DNA from: an uncultured Gammaproteobacteria bacterium
Lineage (GTDB): Bacteria; Pseudomonadota; Gammaproteobacteria; Steroidobacterales; XN24
Length of the DNA stretch: 64,000 bases
Direction: 5' to 3'
Assembly: GCA_947259915.1 (NCBI GenBank)
Contig: CAMYOC010000053.1
Location: forward strand, 92,057-156,056
Every line of letters begins with the position of its first letter. Within the stretch, counting starts at the first letter, position 1. Both the position numbers and the translations under genes were made by a program. Below, piece by piece: positions 8,440-18,024 of this stretch. Under the pieces are notes generated by a model, which did no database searches, was not told the DNA's origin, and saw only the letters and a list, made by a program, of their open reading frames with translations.

Positions 8440-9753
8440 ATGCGCATCAAGAAGCCTGGTCGATACGTCAGCAGCCTGACCCGCGAGACCCTCGCCGTGA
8501 TCCTCGCCGGTGGCCGCGGCTCGCGTCTGAAACAACTCACGCTGGCAAGAGCCAAACCGGCCACGCCGTTTGGTGGCAAATACCGGATCATCGACTTCCC
8601 GCTGTCGAACTGCGTCAACTCCGGCATCCGCCGCATCGGCGTCATGACCCAGTACAAGGCGCACGATCTGATCCTGCATCTGCAGCGCGCCTGGGGGCAT
8701 TTCCGCGGTGAGTTCGGCGAGCATGTGGAGATACTGCCGGCCCAGCAGCAAATCGACGCGTCCTGGTACAAGGGCACTGCGGACGCGGTGTATCAGAACC
8801 TGGAGTACATGAGCCGCCATCAGCCTGAATATGTGCTGGTGCTGGCCGGGGACCACATCTACAAGATGGACTACGGCCTGATGATCGCGCAACACGCGGA
8901 TTCCGCCGCAGACATCACGGTCGGCACGGTTGAGGTGCCGGTGGACCGCGCGAACGAGTTCGGCGTTGTCATCATGAACAGCGATCACCGCGTGGTCAGC
9001 TTCCTCGAGAAGCCGGAGAATCCCGAGCCCATACCCGGACGTGAAGGCGTGGTGCTCGCATCCATGGGTATCTATGTGTTCAGTTTCGATTTCCTGCGCC
9101 AGTGTCTGGAGGAGGATTCGGTGGAACACGGCTCCACCCACGATTTCGGCAAAGACATCATCCCCGGCGCCATCGACAAGCATCGGGTCATGGGTTACGT
9201 CTTCCATGACGGCGAGACCGGGGTCCAAAACTACTGGCGCGATGTGGGTAACGTGGACGCTTTTTATGAGGCCAACATGGAGCTGAACCGGTCCGAGCCG
9301 GAGCTCGATCTCTACGACGCGAACTGGCCGATCTGGACCTATCAGGAGCAATGCCCGCCGGCGAAGTTCGTGCCGGATGATGAGGGCCGTCGCGGCATGG
9401 CTATCGCCTCGATGGTGTCCGGTGGCTGCATCATCCACGGCGCCACCATCCGCAACTCGGTGTTGTTTAGCAACGTACGGGTCAATCAATCCTCCAAGCT
9501 GGAGGGCGCGGTGGTGCTCTGCGACGCGCAGATCGGCGCCGACTGCCGGCTGCGACGGGTGGTGATCGACGAGAACTGCAGCATCCCCGATGGCACGGTG
9601 ATCGGCGAGAATCACGACGATGACCGCAAGCGTTTCTATGTCACCCGCCGTGGCATCGTGCTGGTGACGCCGGACATGCTAAAGGGGCTGTCCCCGAGCA
9701 AGAGCAAGAGCGTCAGCGTTAGCCCTTTACCGGTGGGGCGATATGCACGTTGA
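8440..9753 (+). CDS. glgC: Glucose-1-phosphate adenylyltransferase
   Basis: A 437-residue enzyme making ADP-glucose from glucose 1-phosphate and ATP, the committed step of bacterial glycogen synthesis. The N-terminal nucleotide-binding loop [29 protein letters not shown], and [12 protein letters not shown] are diagnostic, and the C-terminal left-handed beta-helix ([15 protein letters not shown]...) is complete. The ribosome-binding site before ATG 8440 is weak. Its last 35 bp overlap the 3' end of the convergent oxygenase gene. Confidence 0.96.
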   Translation: MRIKKPGRYVSSLTRETLAVILAGGRGSRLKQLTLARAKPATPFGGKYRIIDFPLSNCVNSGIRRIGVMTQYKAHDLILHLQRAWGHFRGEFGEHVEILPAQQQIDASWYKGTADAVYQNLEYMSRHQPEYVLVLAGDHIYKMDYGLMIAQHADSAADITVGTVEVPVDRANEFGVVIMNSDHRVVSFLEKPENPEPIPGREGVVLASMGIYVFSFDFLRQCLEEDSVEHGSTHDFGKDIIPGAIDKHRVMGYVFHDGETGVQNYWRDVGNVDAFYEANMELNRSEPELDLYDANWPIWTYQEQCPPAKFVPDDEGRRGMAIASMVSGGCIIHGATIRNSVLFSNVRVNQSSKLEGAVVLCDAQIGADCRLRRVVIDENCSIPDGTVIGENHDDDRKRFYVTRRGIVLVTPDMLKGLSPSKSKSVSVSPLPVGRYAR

Positions 9754-10321
9754 AGCTGATGCCGACCCGATCCTGGTCGCTGTTGTTGACCTCGACACCA
9801 TGCTCTAGCCAGGACGGGAACATATACATCCGGCCGGCCTCCGGTAGCATCCGCGCCTCGTTGGCGGTGAATACCGTCTCTTCAGTGATCGCCGGCCGGA
9901 GCATCAGACTCATGATGCGTGGATCGCGGAAATAGATGCTGCCGCAGTTGGGCGGGATCTGGATGTAGTAGACCCCGCTCAGATGGCAGTTGGGATGGAT
10001 GTGCACCGCGTTGGAGGCGCCGGGCGTGCTGATGTTGACCCAGGCCTCCAGCTCGAATTTCAGCTCCGGATGGAAATGCTGCGACTCGGCGACGGTGCGG
10101 GCGACGGTGAGGATGCGCTCGTTTATCGCCTGGAACTCGGCGATGTCCTGGATGTTGTTGCGGCTCTGCCAGCCTGACTCGTTGGTCTTCTTCACCCCCG
10201 CCGGATCCTGCTCCTGCAACCAATAGGCGAGTCGGAGCATCTCTTTATTGAAGAGTTCGCGATCATCGAACAGGGTGGTCCAGACCAGCGTCGGGAACAG
10301 GGGGCGGGCGACAATCTCCAT
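9719..10321 (-). CDS. Putative 2OG-Fe(II) oxygenase (TIGR02466 type)
   Basis: A 200-residue protein of the TIGR02466 family, predicted 2-oxoglutarate/Fe(II) dioxygenases with a jelly-roll core. Seen: FPTLVW near the start, GW-Q-S-NNIQ, the metal-site region NAVHIHPNCHLSGVYYIQIP, then PSWLEHGVEVN (second His) and RVGISFNV (the Arg that should bind 2-oxoglutarate). Start set at ATG 10321, where family similarity begins; ATG 10345 is possible, and neither has a good ribosome-binding site. It ends inside glgC (35-bp convergent overlap). The substrate is unknown. Confidence 0.8.
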   Translation of the reverse strand: MEIVARPLFPTLVWTTLFDDRELFNKEMLRLAYWLQEQDPAGVKKTNESGWQSRNNIQDIAEFQAINERILTVARTVAESQHFHPELKFELEAWVNISTPGASNAVHIHPNCHLSGVYYIQIPPNCGSIYFRDPRIMSLMLRPAITEETVFTANEARMLPEAGRMYMFPSWLEHGVEVNNSDQDRVGISFNVHIAPPVKG

Positions 10322-10619
10322 GGCCGGCGTCCGTTGTTGAGGCATCGGGTTAACGGGAGCGCAGGGTAGCCCCGGACCGTGGACTTGTCGAGACCGGTGT
10401 GACCGGGCGACGCTCGGGTGTGAGCCCGTTTGCAGGCCTGTCCCTGCAGGCAAAGACGAGATTGCAGAACTCGATGCCGTGGCCGGGGTCTATTGTCAGC
10501 ATGCTGCGTGACGCTGCATCCTTCATCCGCATCGGGGCGGATGCCGCGCCGACTGATGCGCCGCCGCGGTGAACGGCATCCGGCCAAAAATGGCCACACA
10601 ACAACACGGAGTTGTCTCT

Positions 10620-12413
10620 ATGCGCCCACAGCCGTCCTTTCGCCCGATACGCGTGTCTCTGATCGTCTTGCTGGCGCTGGCCGCCTCGCCGCTAGCGGCC
10701 CAGGACAAACCGGCATGGGTGCAAGAGAGCAATCTCAACACCCATTACGTGCTGGAACAGCAGGCCCGGCTGGGCCCGGAATTCGCCGCTCGCTCGGGTC
10801 TCGAGGGCGTCGATGAGCAGATCATCGATCTGGGCCCGGACATCGTCAAACGCACCGAGCTGATGCTCGAGCAGATCATCGCGGAGCTGCGCCGGCGGCT
10901 GGCGGGCACCGAGGACCCGAGGGTGCGGCAGGATCTCGAGATCCTGATCGGCAGTATGGATCTGCAGCTGCGTCAGAACCGACTCACCAACGAGCTGATG
11001 CTGCCCTATCTCAACGTATCGCAGCTGTTCTACTTCAGTCTCAATGGTCTTCTCGACCCGGCGCTGCCCGCCGAACGCCAGCAGGCCGCGTTGGTGCGCT
11101 TGCGCCGGTATGCGGGGCTGGAGGAGGGCTATACGCCGCTGACCGAGCTGGCGCGGGCGCTGGTGGATGAGCGGCTTGAGGACAAGACCCTGCTCGGTCC
11201 TTACCGCGGCCAGCTGGAGCGCGACCTGGGTACCAGCCCCCAATACATGGCGGGCATCGGCCAGCTGTTCGCGGCGCTCGGGATCGAGGGCTACGAAGAC
11301 GCGCTGACCGCGTTGACGCAGCAGGCCAGCGCCTATGACGAATGGGTCAGGACCGATCTGATGGCGCGGGCCCGCGATGACTTCCGTCAGCCGGAAGCGC
11401 TTTATGCGCTGGCCCTCGAACAATGGGGGGTCGAGGATCCGCCGCAGCGGCTGATCGACGACGCCCTCGCCGGATTTATGGAGATCCGCAACGAGATGGA
11501 AGCGCTGGCGCCGATGCTGGCGGCGGAGAAGGGCTGGGATATCGATAACTACCGGGATTTGATCCGTGAGCTAAAGAAGGACCAGTTCGCCGCCGCCGAG
11601 ATCCTGCCGCGCTATCAGGCGACCAACGCCGCGCTGGAGGAGATCATCCGCGAGCAGCGCATCGTCAGTATCCCGTCCCGGCCGCTGGTGATCCGCATGG
11701 CCAGCGACGCGGAAACGGCCGCCGTTCCGCAGCCCCACCTGCGACCGCCCCGGCTGGTAGGCAACACCGGGGAACCGATCGAGTTCCTGATGCCGGCCAT
11801 CCAGGATCCGCCGGCGGGGGAGCCGCCGCGGGTCAACGACGACACCTATGAAGCCATGGCCTGGACACTTTCCGCTCACGAGGCCCGGCCGGGCCACGAG
11901 CTGCAGTTCAGCGCGATGCTGGAGGGCGGGGTATCGGACGCGCGGGTGTTGTTTGCCTTTAACAGCGTCAATGTAGAGGGCTGGGCGCTTTATGCCGAAG
12001 CCGAGGTCAAGCCGTTCCTGCCGCTGGAGGGTCAGTTTATCGGTCTGCAGATGCGGCTGTGGCGCGCGGCGCGGATGTTTATCGATCCGATGCTCAACAC
12101 CGGCAAAATCTCGGTGGAAGAAGCGCGACGGATCATGCTGGAGGACGTGGTGATGACGCCGGGCTCGGTCGCCGCCGAGCTGGATCGCTACACTTTTCAG
12201 ATCCCGGGTCAGGCCACTGCGTACTTCTATGGCTACCGCAAACTGATGGAGCTGCGCGGCGCGACCGAGCTGATGCTGGGCGATCGTTTTGACCGCCAGG
12301 CCTATCACGATTTCGTGCTGGCCCAGGGTCTGCTGCCGCCCGCGCTGAGGGCCAAGGCGGTGCGCGAAGAGTTTGTCCCCAGTCAGCTAGCCGCCGGGGA
12401 GGATCCGCTCTGA
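10620..12413 (+). CDS. Exported DUF885 peptidase-like protein
   Basis: A 597-residue protein with a signal peptide (cleavage near SPLAAQ) and a DUF885 domain, a group of predicted zinc metallopeptidases. The signature HEARPGH (residues 420-426), followed by NSVNVEGWALYAE that supplies the third ligand, is intact. The C-terminal GQATAYFYGYRKLMELR is also typical. ATG 10620 is preferred because GGAG lies eight bases upstream and the signal peptide begins there. It overlaps the convergent PDZ gene by 27 bp. It is one of three exported peptidase-like proteins in the window. Confidence 0.87.
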   Translation: MRPQPSFRPIRVSLIVLLALAASPLAAQDKPAWVQESNLNTHYVLEQQARLGPEFAARSGLEGVDEQIIDLGPDIVKRTELMLEQIIAELRRRLAGTEDPRVRQDLEILIGSMDLQLRQNRLTNELMLPYLNVSQLFYFSLNGLLDPALPAERQQAALVRLRRYAGLEEGYTPLTELARALVDERLEDKTLLGPYRGQLERDLGTSPQYMAGIGQLFAALGIEGYEDALTALTQQASAYDEWVRTDLMARARDDFRQPEALYALALEQWGVEDPPQRLIDDALAGFMEIRNEMEALAPMLAAEKGWDIDNYRDLIRELKKDQFAAAEILPRYQATNAALEEIIREQRIVSIPSRPLVIRMASDAETAAVPQPHLRPPRLVGNTGEPIEFLMPAIQDPPAGEPPRVNDDTYEAMAWTLSAHEARPGHELQFSAMLEGGVSDARVLFAFNSVNVEGWALYAEAEVKPFLPLEGQFIGLQMRLWRAARMFIDPMLNTGKISVEEARRIMLEDVVMTPGSVAAELDRYTFQIPGQATAYFYGYRKLMELRGATELMLGDRFDRQAYHDFVLAQGLLPPALRAKAVREEFVPSQLAAGEDPL

Positions 12414-13244
12414 GCTCATGTTGACGCCGAGAGGGCCGCGCGGGACATAGGTCTGGATACGCTGGCCGTCGCGCAGGATATCGACGGCCACCATCTCGCC
12501 CATATCGCCGCTGCGGGTGGCACGGCGCAGATCGCTGGCCTGGTAGACACGCTGGCCGTCGTAGCGCAGCAGCACGTCGCCGTCGCGGATACCGGCGCTG
12601 TCGGCAGCGGAACTGGCGAGCACCCGGCGTACCCCGACCTGGTTGGGTCGCCCGGTGGCGTAGAGATATCGCGCATAGGTGTCCTCGTCCATGCCCTGTT
12701 GCAGCTCCTCCAGCCGCTGTCGCAGCGCCCGCTGTTCGTCGACAAAGCGACGCGAGCGCAGCCAGCCCTCACGTTCGGCCTGGTCGCGCAGATACAACTG
12801 GGCCATCGAAATCTCGTCATGACGCTGGCGGTAATAGGCGGCCTGTTCCGGGGTGAAGCCGGCTTTGACAAAGGCCTCCTCGGTGATCTCCCCGCGACTG
12901 CCGCCGCCGGTGAGCGTGGTGGCAGCCGAAGCCGCCGGCTGGGGCGGCGTCTGACTGTCGTCGAGCAATGCCTCCAGCCGCGCTACGCGATCCTGCAGCG
13001 CTTCCACCTCGTCTTCCAGCAACAAACGCTCCTCGACCTCCCGATCCAGCAGATCCGCCATGGCCGAGACCTCAGGATTACCGCCCGTTCTGGCCGCCGT
13101 GACCGAAATCGGTCGCGCGGTGGAGTCCGGGGAAGCGGGATCGGCCGATCCGCGACCGGGCTCACCCAGGTTGATGGCGAGCATCACGCTGGCGGTGGCG
13201 GCACCCACCAGGCCGGCGGCGATCCAGTTTGGGCTGATCGGCAT
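12387..13244 (-). CDS. Membrane-anchored coiled-coil PDZ protein
   Basis: A 285-residue protein with an N-terminal membrane anchor (WIAAGLVGAATASVMLAI), a coiled coil at about residues 65-95 (EVEERLLLEDEVEALQDRV), a helical middle domain and a C-terminal PDZ domain (about residues 195-275; VRRVLASSAADSAGIRDGDVLLRYDGQ). No serine protease domain is present, so it is not a DegP-type enzyme. It resembles periplasmic PDZ scaffolds. Its function is unknown. It is convergent with, and overlaps, the DUF885 gene. Confidence 0.8.
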   Translation of the reverse strand: MPISPNWIAAGLVGAATASVMLAINLGEPGRGSADPASPDSTARPISVTAARTGGNPEVSAMADLLDREVEERLLLEDEVEALQDRVARLEALLDDSQTPPQPAASAATTLTGGGSRGEITEEAFVKAGFTPEQAAYYRQRHDEISMAQLYLRDQAEREGWLRSRRFVDEQRALRQRLEELQQGMDEDTYARYLYATGRPNQVGVRRVLASSAADSAGIRDGDVLLRYDGQRVYQASDLRRATRSGDMGEMVAVDILRDGQRIQTYVPRGPLGVNMSSERILPGG

Positions 13245-13685
13245 GATCGTATGTATTCCTGAAAAGTCAGACTGAGACGGTCAAGCGTCTGGTGATTATT
13301 CCGACACGCGGAGCCCGGCGAAGTTCGTCGGTCGACATCTCCGGGCGGCGAATCAATCTGTTGTCCGATCGCTGGATTCTCCGTAGGGACCGAGCGCCCG
13401 GCGGCTGTCTTCGATCTGCCGTCACAGTGCCGGAGATTGCTCGGGCGCGGTCTGGAAAGCCGGCGCCAGTCCCCCTGATCATGACCGGTGGCGAGACCGC
13501 TCTGCGAACCGGACTCTTCGATAAAAATAGCACACCGGCGATGATCCGGCGGGCGCAAGCTGATGACGGTCGATGACGTGTTTAGCGGGAGACGATGGCT
13601 CCGGGGACGGGGCGGAATCGTGTCTCCGCCCTGCCGGCGGCGCAGAACGATAACCAGAATCGAGGAACGAGACGGGTTCTGCCTC
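13245..13685. other. 441-bp spacer without a recognisable gene
   Basis: It lies between the start of the PDZ gene and the end of the TPR regulator gene, both on the minus strand. I see no credible coding sequence, no terminator with a T-tract and no known RNA. A small AGACG-GTCAAG-CGTCT hairpin sits at 13274-13289, and TTGACC on the minus strand near 13282-13277 could be a -35 element for the PDZ gene. Confidence 0.4.
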
Positions 13686-15899
13686 CTAATCGACCCGGGA
13701 TACCCGGGTCAGCGGATCGGCCTCGGCCACGCGCGCCTGTTCGCCCGCCTGTTCCCGCATCGACGCGGTGTCCTCGCGCATCCGTCTGATCAGCTCGTTG
13801 TAGCGATCGAGACCGCGTAAGGACTCGAAGGCCAGGTGATGCTCGATCAGACCGTGACGGCGCCAGCCCAGATCGTAGGTCCGCTGCAGCTGGTCCAGCG
13901 CTTCGTCGTGACGTCCCGCGAGGGCCGAAACCGCCGCCGTCATCAGCGCCGCTCGCGGCCCGCCGGCGCCCTGGCGATGGGCACTATCGAGCACGGTCTC
14001 ACATTGCGCGACCACCTCGCGGGCCGCCTCGTCGCGGGCCGAGCGCTGGTAGGCGACCGCAAGAAACGTCAGGGTCTCCAGATCTTTGATCTGGCGCCGC
14101 CCCTCGTCGGTCTCCAGCGCCCGTTCGAGCAGCGCGATGCCGCGATCATAGTCGTGCATCAGCACCCGTCCGCGGCCGGCCCAGTCGAGCATGCTGCGGC
14201 TCTTGTAGTCCATGGCCCGCGGTGACGACGCTTCGGCAGCCGCAAGCTGCGAGCTGGCATAGGCGTCCAGCGCCGAGGGCTGGCCCGCCTCGAAATAAAA
14301 CGCGGCGCGGTAGGAGAACAACATCGGGTTGTCGCCTGCCACCGACTGGGCCTCGCCCAGCCATTGCTCGGCCGTGGTCATGTCGTCCAGCCACAGTGCG
14401 CTGCGCGCCATCGCGATCAGGTTTTGCGGCTCGCTCTCGTCCAGCGCCAGGGCTCGCCGGGCCAGCGCCATGGAGTCATCGAGATGGCCGAAATCGGCGG
14501 CCCAGCCCGACATCTGCCTCAGCACCGGCGCCGACGCCGGCGCATATTCGAGCACCCGGTTGAAAATGACCAGCCCGGCGTCATACATGCCCATGGCCAT
14601 CATGCTGGCGGCGAGATTGCCATTGATCACCGGGTGCAGCGGATCGAGGTTTCGCGCTTTCGAGAACGCCATGTTGGCATCCCGCAATCGCCCTTGATCC
14701 ATCAACAACCCGCCCAGCCACATCTGTGCCATCGCGTAATCCGGGTTCAGCTCGATGGCCTTACGATAGGCTTGCTCGGCGGCGCCGGGCTGGCCGTCAT
14801 GGGCCTTGAGCAGACCGAGCGACGCATAGGCCTGGGCCAGCCGGTCGTCCAGCGTCAGCGCCCGGGCGATCGCGCGCTCCGCGGCTTCTCTTGCCTGTTC
14901 GAGCGGCACGTTGGCGTAACTGACGCGCAGCAGCTGGGCATCGGCGATGCCGCTATAGGCCAGCGCGTAATCCGGATCCAGCTGCACCGCCTCCTCGAAC
15001 ATCCGGATCGATTCCTGCAGCGATTCCGGTGTCCGCCGGTGGAACGCGACGCGACCTTCCAGATAGCGTTGATAGGCGCCGGCGCTTGCGGTGCCGGGTC
15101 GTGTCACCGGTGCGTCGCCGTTGCCGAGCAGTTCGATACTGAGCGCGGAGACGACTGCCCGGGCGATCTCCTCCTGCAGATCGAGGATGCCACCCAGGTC
15201 GCGGCTGTAGGTGCGCGACCACAGGTTGAAGCCGTCTGCAACGTCGATCAGCTGGATCGTGATCCGCACCCGCTCACCGTCCGTGCGCAGCGTACCCTCG
15301 ACCACCGCGTCCACATTGAGCTGGCGCCCGATCTCGCGGATATCCGTGGCGCCGTCACGAAACGCGAAGGATGAGGTGCGGGCCGCGACCCGCAGACCGT
15401 CGATCCCGGTCAGCGAATTGAGCAACTCGCCGGCGATGCCGTCGCCGAGATAGCCGGTGCTGCCGTTGTCGCCAAATTCGGTAAACGGCAATACGGCCAC
15501 CGAATCGATGGAGACCGCTCGTGTCTGGTTAAAGGCCGGGGCGTTGATCAACAGTCCCGCGATCAATGTCGCGAGGATGCCCATGATCAGATAGTCGAGA
15601 CGCTGGCCGTGGAGCAGAGACGCGAGCCGGGCCCGGGCACCCGCAGCGGTGCCGTTGCCATTGGGCTCCAGCGCCCAGGCGATGATCAAGACCAGCGGGA
15701 AGCCGGCGATCGCCAGTACCAGGACAAAGCGCACGCCCCATTCGGGGAGGAACAGCGCGGGCATCAATACGTCGGTGATCTGGACCGCCAGCCAAGCCAC
15801 CACACCGTACGCGACAGCGACTTTGTACAGCCGCTTGCGCCTCAATTCCCGGAGAGAGTCGTTCACCCTCTCCGACGAGAAGTGCAGTCTTGCGCCCAT
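13686..15899 (-). CDS. Membrane TPR protein with FlgO-like domain
   Basis: A 737-residue protein of a family common in Xanthomonadales and relatives. A short cytosolic basic segment (LRELRRKRLYKVAVAYG) leads into membrane segments around residues 25-75 and 105-125, then a FlgO/TolB-N-like domain (SVAVLPF...LGDGIAGELLNSL...VEGTLR), then at least six TPR repeats (residues about 270-650, e.g. EAVQLDPDYALAYSGIAD, KAIELNPDYAMAQMWLG). Related proteins carry an N-terminal adenylate cyclase or DNA-binding domain; this one does not. ATG 15899 is used, but GTG 15866 is also possible. A perfect 8-bp hairpin (13692-13710) overlaps the last codons. Confidence 0.8.
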   Translation of the reverse strand: MGARLHFSSERVNDSLRELRRKRLYKVAVAYGVVAWLAVQITDVLMPALFLPEWGVRFVLVLAIAGFPLVLIIAWALEPNGNGTAAGARARLASLLHGQRLDYLIMGILATLIAGLLINAPAFNQTRAVSIDSVAVLPFTEFGDNGSTGYLGDGIAGELLNSLTGIDGLRVAARTSSFAFRDGATDIREIGRQLNVDAVVEGTLRTDGERVRITIQLIDVADGFNLWSRTYSRDLGGILDLQEEIARAVVSALSIELLGNGDAPVTRPGTASAGAYQRYLEGRVAFHRRTPESLQESIRMFEEAVQLDPDYALAYSGIADAQLLRVSYANVPLEQAREAAERAIARALTLDDRLAQAYASLGLLKAHDGQPGAAEQAYRKAIELNPDYAMAQMWLGGLLMDQGRLRDANMAFSKARNLDPLHPVINGNLAASMMAMGMYDAGLVIFNRVLEYAPASAPVLRQMSGWAADFGHLDDSMALARRALALDESEPQNLIAMARSALWLDDMTTAEQWLGEAQSVAGDNPMLFSYRAAFYFEAGQPSALDAYASSQLAAAEASSPRAMDYKSRSMLDWAGRGRVLMHDYDRGIALLERALETDEGRRQIKDLETLTFLAVAYQRSARDEAAREVVAQCETVLDSAHRQGAGGPRAALMTAAVSALAGRHDEALDQLQRTYDLGWRRHGLIEHHLAFESLRGLDRYNELIRRMREDTASMREQAGEQARVAEADPLTRVSRVD
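13692..13710 (-). repeat. Perfect 8-bp inverted repeat over the 3' end of the TPR gene
   Basis: GACCCGGG (13692-13699) and CCCGGGTC (13703-13710) are separated by three bases. On the minus strand this hairpin forms within the last codons of the TPR gene. There is no T-tract after it, so it is not a typical intrinsic terminator; it might protect the mRNA 3' end or be chance in GC-rich sequence. Confidence 0.4.
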
Positions 15900-16099
15900 G
15901 CTCCCCGGCCCGAAGGCCCTGCGTCCCGGTCGGGGCGTTGCCCGCCCCGTAGGTTTTGTGACCACCGGGTCGGGCCGTGGTTCACTATCGGGCTGCGATC
16001 TTGCTTTGGCAGGCGAGGCACGGGCAGGCAAAAAAATGCGCATCCGGCAAATACCGTGGCCGGCGCCTATTATCCTGAGACCGCACCCGGAGAGCCGAT

Positions 16100-16951
16100 G
16101 TGGATTCATTCACGACACTGATCGAAGCCACGGATCTGGCGCAGGCACTGACTGAGTCTGATCTCCGTGTGGTGGATACCCGTTTCCGGCTTGCGGACCC
16201 CGGTGCCGGTGAACAGGCCTATCGGCAGGGGCATATCCCGGGCGCGGTCTATCTGCATCTGGAGCGGGATCTGTCCGGTCCGGTTACTGCGACCAGCGGT
16301 CGCCACCCGCTGCCGGATCCACGCATCCTGGCGGCGCGTCTGGGTCGGGCCGGCATCGGCAACGATGATCAGGTCGTGGTCTACGATGATGCGGCCGGCG
16401 CGATCGCCGCGCGCCTGTGGTGGCTGTTGCGCTGGCTTGGCCACCCGCGGGTCGCGGTGTTGAACGGCGGGCTTGCTGCATGGTCCGCAGCGGGCTTCGA
16501 TCTGGACCAGGGCGCGGTCAAGCCCCGTCCCGGGAGTTTCTTTCCCGCGTCCGGCAGCGTCCGCGCGGTAACGGTGGAGGAATTGTCGGGCCGGCGCGGC
16601 AAGGCTCCGCGTCTGCTGGTGGACGCCCGGGAGCGACCGCGTTTTCTCGGGCAGATGGAGCCGATCGACCCGGTGGCGGGCCGCATCCCCGGGTCCGTAA
16701 ACTTCCCCTTTGCCGAGAATCTCGACGATTCCGGACGCATGCTCGATGCGCCCGAGCTACAGCGCAGATGGCTCCGGGTGCTCGGCGATACGCAGATAAA
16801 CGCAGTGGCCTGTCTGTGCGGTTCCGGTGTCACCGCTTGCCTCGATCTGCTCGCGCTGGAAGTGGCGGGGATGCCGGGCGCGGGTCTCTATGCCGGCTCC
16901 TGGAGCGAGTGGATCCGCGATCCCGAGCGGCCGATCGCTACAGGCGAATAG
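16100..16951 (+). CDS. sseA: 3-Mercaptopyruvate sulfurtransferase (tandem rhodanese)
   Basis: A 283-residue two-domain rhodanese. The inactive N-terminal domain contains the rhodanese signature around residues 40-55, and the C-terminal domain has the active-site loop C240-G-S-G-V-T-A. That CGSGVTA form is typical of 3-mercaptopyruvate sulfurtransferase rather than thiosulfate sulfurtransferase. It moves sulfane sulfur from mercaptopyruvate to thiol acceptors or cyanide in the cytosol. The start is GTG with GGAGAG upstream; the overlapping ATG is in a closed frame. TATTAT at 16068-16073 may be its -10 element. Confidence 0.9.
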   Translation: MDSFTTLIEATDLAQALTESDLRVVDTRFRLADPGAGEQAYRQGHIPGAVYLHLERDLSGPVTATSGRHPLPDPRILAARLGRAGIGNDDQVVVYDDAAGAIAARLWWLLRWLGHPRVAVLNGGLAAWSAAGFDLDQGAVKPRPGSFFPASGSVRAVTVEELSGRRGKAPRLLVDARERPRFLGQMEPIDPVAGRIPGSVNFPFAENLDDSGRMLDAPELQRRWLRVLGDTQINAVACLCGSGVTACLDLLALEVAGMPGAGLYAGSWSEWIRDPERPIATGE

Positions 16952-16974
16952 AGGCGAGTACCGGTCAGCCCGGA

Positions 16975-18009
16975 TCAGGGGATCAGGATGACCTTGCCGA
17001 GGTTCTTGCGCGCTTCGATCCAGGCGTGGGCCTCGGCCGCTTCGGCCAGAGGGAAACACCGATCGGTGTGCGGACGGACCCAGCCCTCTGCGACACCCTG
17101 GAGGATCGCACCCAGCCAGCCGTTGAGTCGGGTCCGGGACTCATACATCTGGTGAACATTACAGCCAAAGACGCCGCGATTGCCGCGGATCAGTCCGCTC
17201 GGGTGGAACACCGGCGCGCCGATCATGCCCTTGAGCAGACGCAGCTTCCCGCTCAATCCCGGTCGGGCCGCCTCCGCGATGCCGAACATGCCCAGCCGGC
17301 CGCCATTCGCGAGCAGGCTCAGACCCTGCTTCCAGCTTTTTGGTCCCATGGGATCGATGATCAGATCCACGCCCCGGTTCCGGGTGATGGTAGCGACTTC
17401 CTTGTGCCAGCCCGTCTGGCGGTAGTCGACCGCGTGATCGAGACCCCGGGACAGCAGGAACTCGTGCTTGCCAGGGCTCGCGGTGCCGATGGTGCGTGCG
17501 CCGACATGGCGGGCGATGTCCAGTGCCGCCAGCCCGACGCCACCGCCCGCATTTTGTATCAGCAGCGTCTGGTCGCCGCGTAACGATCCCATCACGATCA
17601 GCAGCAGCCAGGCGGTCACGTAATTCAGTGGTAGCCCCGCCGCCGCGGGAAACTCCAGATCAGCGGGTTTTGGCAACACACGGTCGGCATCGATCACGTG
17701 GTATTGCGCATAACCGCCGTAGTCGCCAAGCGCGAGCACCGCTCTGCCTTTCCACATCGGGTCCACGCCGTCACCGACTTCATCGACCACGCCGGAAATC
17801 TCATGGCCGGGGACGCAAGGCGGCGGCCGGGCATCCGGGTACACACCCTGGCGGATCAGGATATCGGCGAAGTTGATACCGGCCGCAGACACCGCGATAC
17901 GCAGCTGGCCCGGACCGGGTTGTGGCAGTGGGGCGTCCTCCAGCTGCAGCACCTCCGGCCCGCCGTGGCGAGGGATGACCACCTGGCGCATGGAGTCTGG
18001 CGCGCTCAT
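16975..18009 (-). CDS. Zinc-free quinone oxidoreductase-like MDR protein
   Basis: A 344-residue medium-chain dehydrogenase/reductase. It has the N-terminal GroES-like fold (AAGINFADILIRQGVYP, GHEISGVV), the Rossmann NAD(P) loop NAGGGVGLAALDIA at about residues 153-166, and ends with the usual GKVILIP strand. The structural-zinc cysteines of true alcohol dehydrogenases are absent, which puts it in the quinone reductase/VAT-1 group. It starts 15 bp after the amidohydrolase gene on the same strand, so the two are likely co-transcribed. The substrate is unknown. Confidence 0.87.
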   Translation of the reverse strand: MSAPDSMRQVVIPRHGGPEVLQLEDAPLPQPGPGQLRIAVSAAGINFADILIRQGVYPDARPPPCVPGHEISGVVDEVGDGVDPMWKGRAVLALGDYGGYAQYHVIDADRVLPKPADLEFPAAAGLPLNYVTAWLLLIVMGSLRGDQTLLIQNAGGGVGLAALDIARHVGARTIGTASPGKHEFLLSRGLDHAVDYRQTGWHKEVATITRNRGVDLIIDPMGPKSWKQGLSLLANGGRLGMFGIAEAARPGLSGKLRLLKGMIGAPVFHPSGLIRGNRGVFGCNVHQMYESRTRLNGWLGAILQGVAEGWVRPHTDRCFPLAEAAEAHAWIEARKNLGKVILIP

Positions 18010-18024
18010 GTCAGCTGCCGCCGT

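Noticed and set aside
8344..9615. 423-codon open frame opposite glgC
   Set aside because: Complement of a well-conserved gene; composition (His, Val, Ala) and lack of motifs mark it as a shadow frame.
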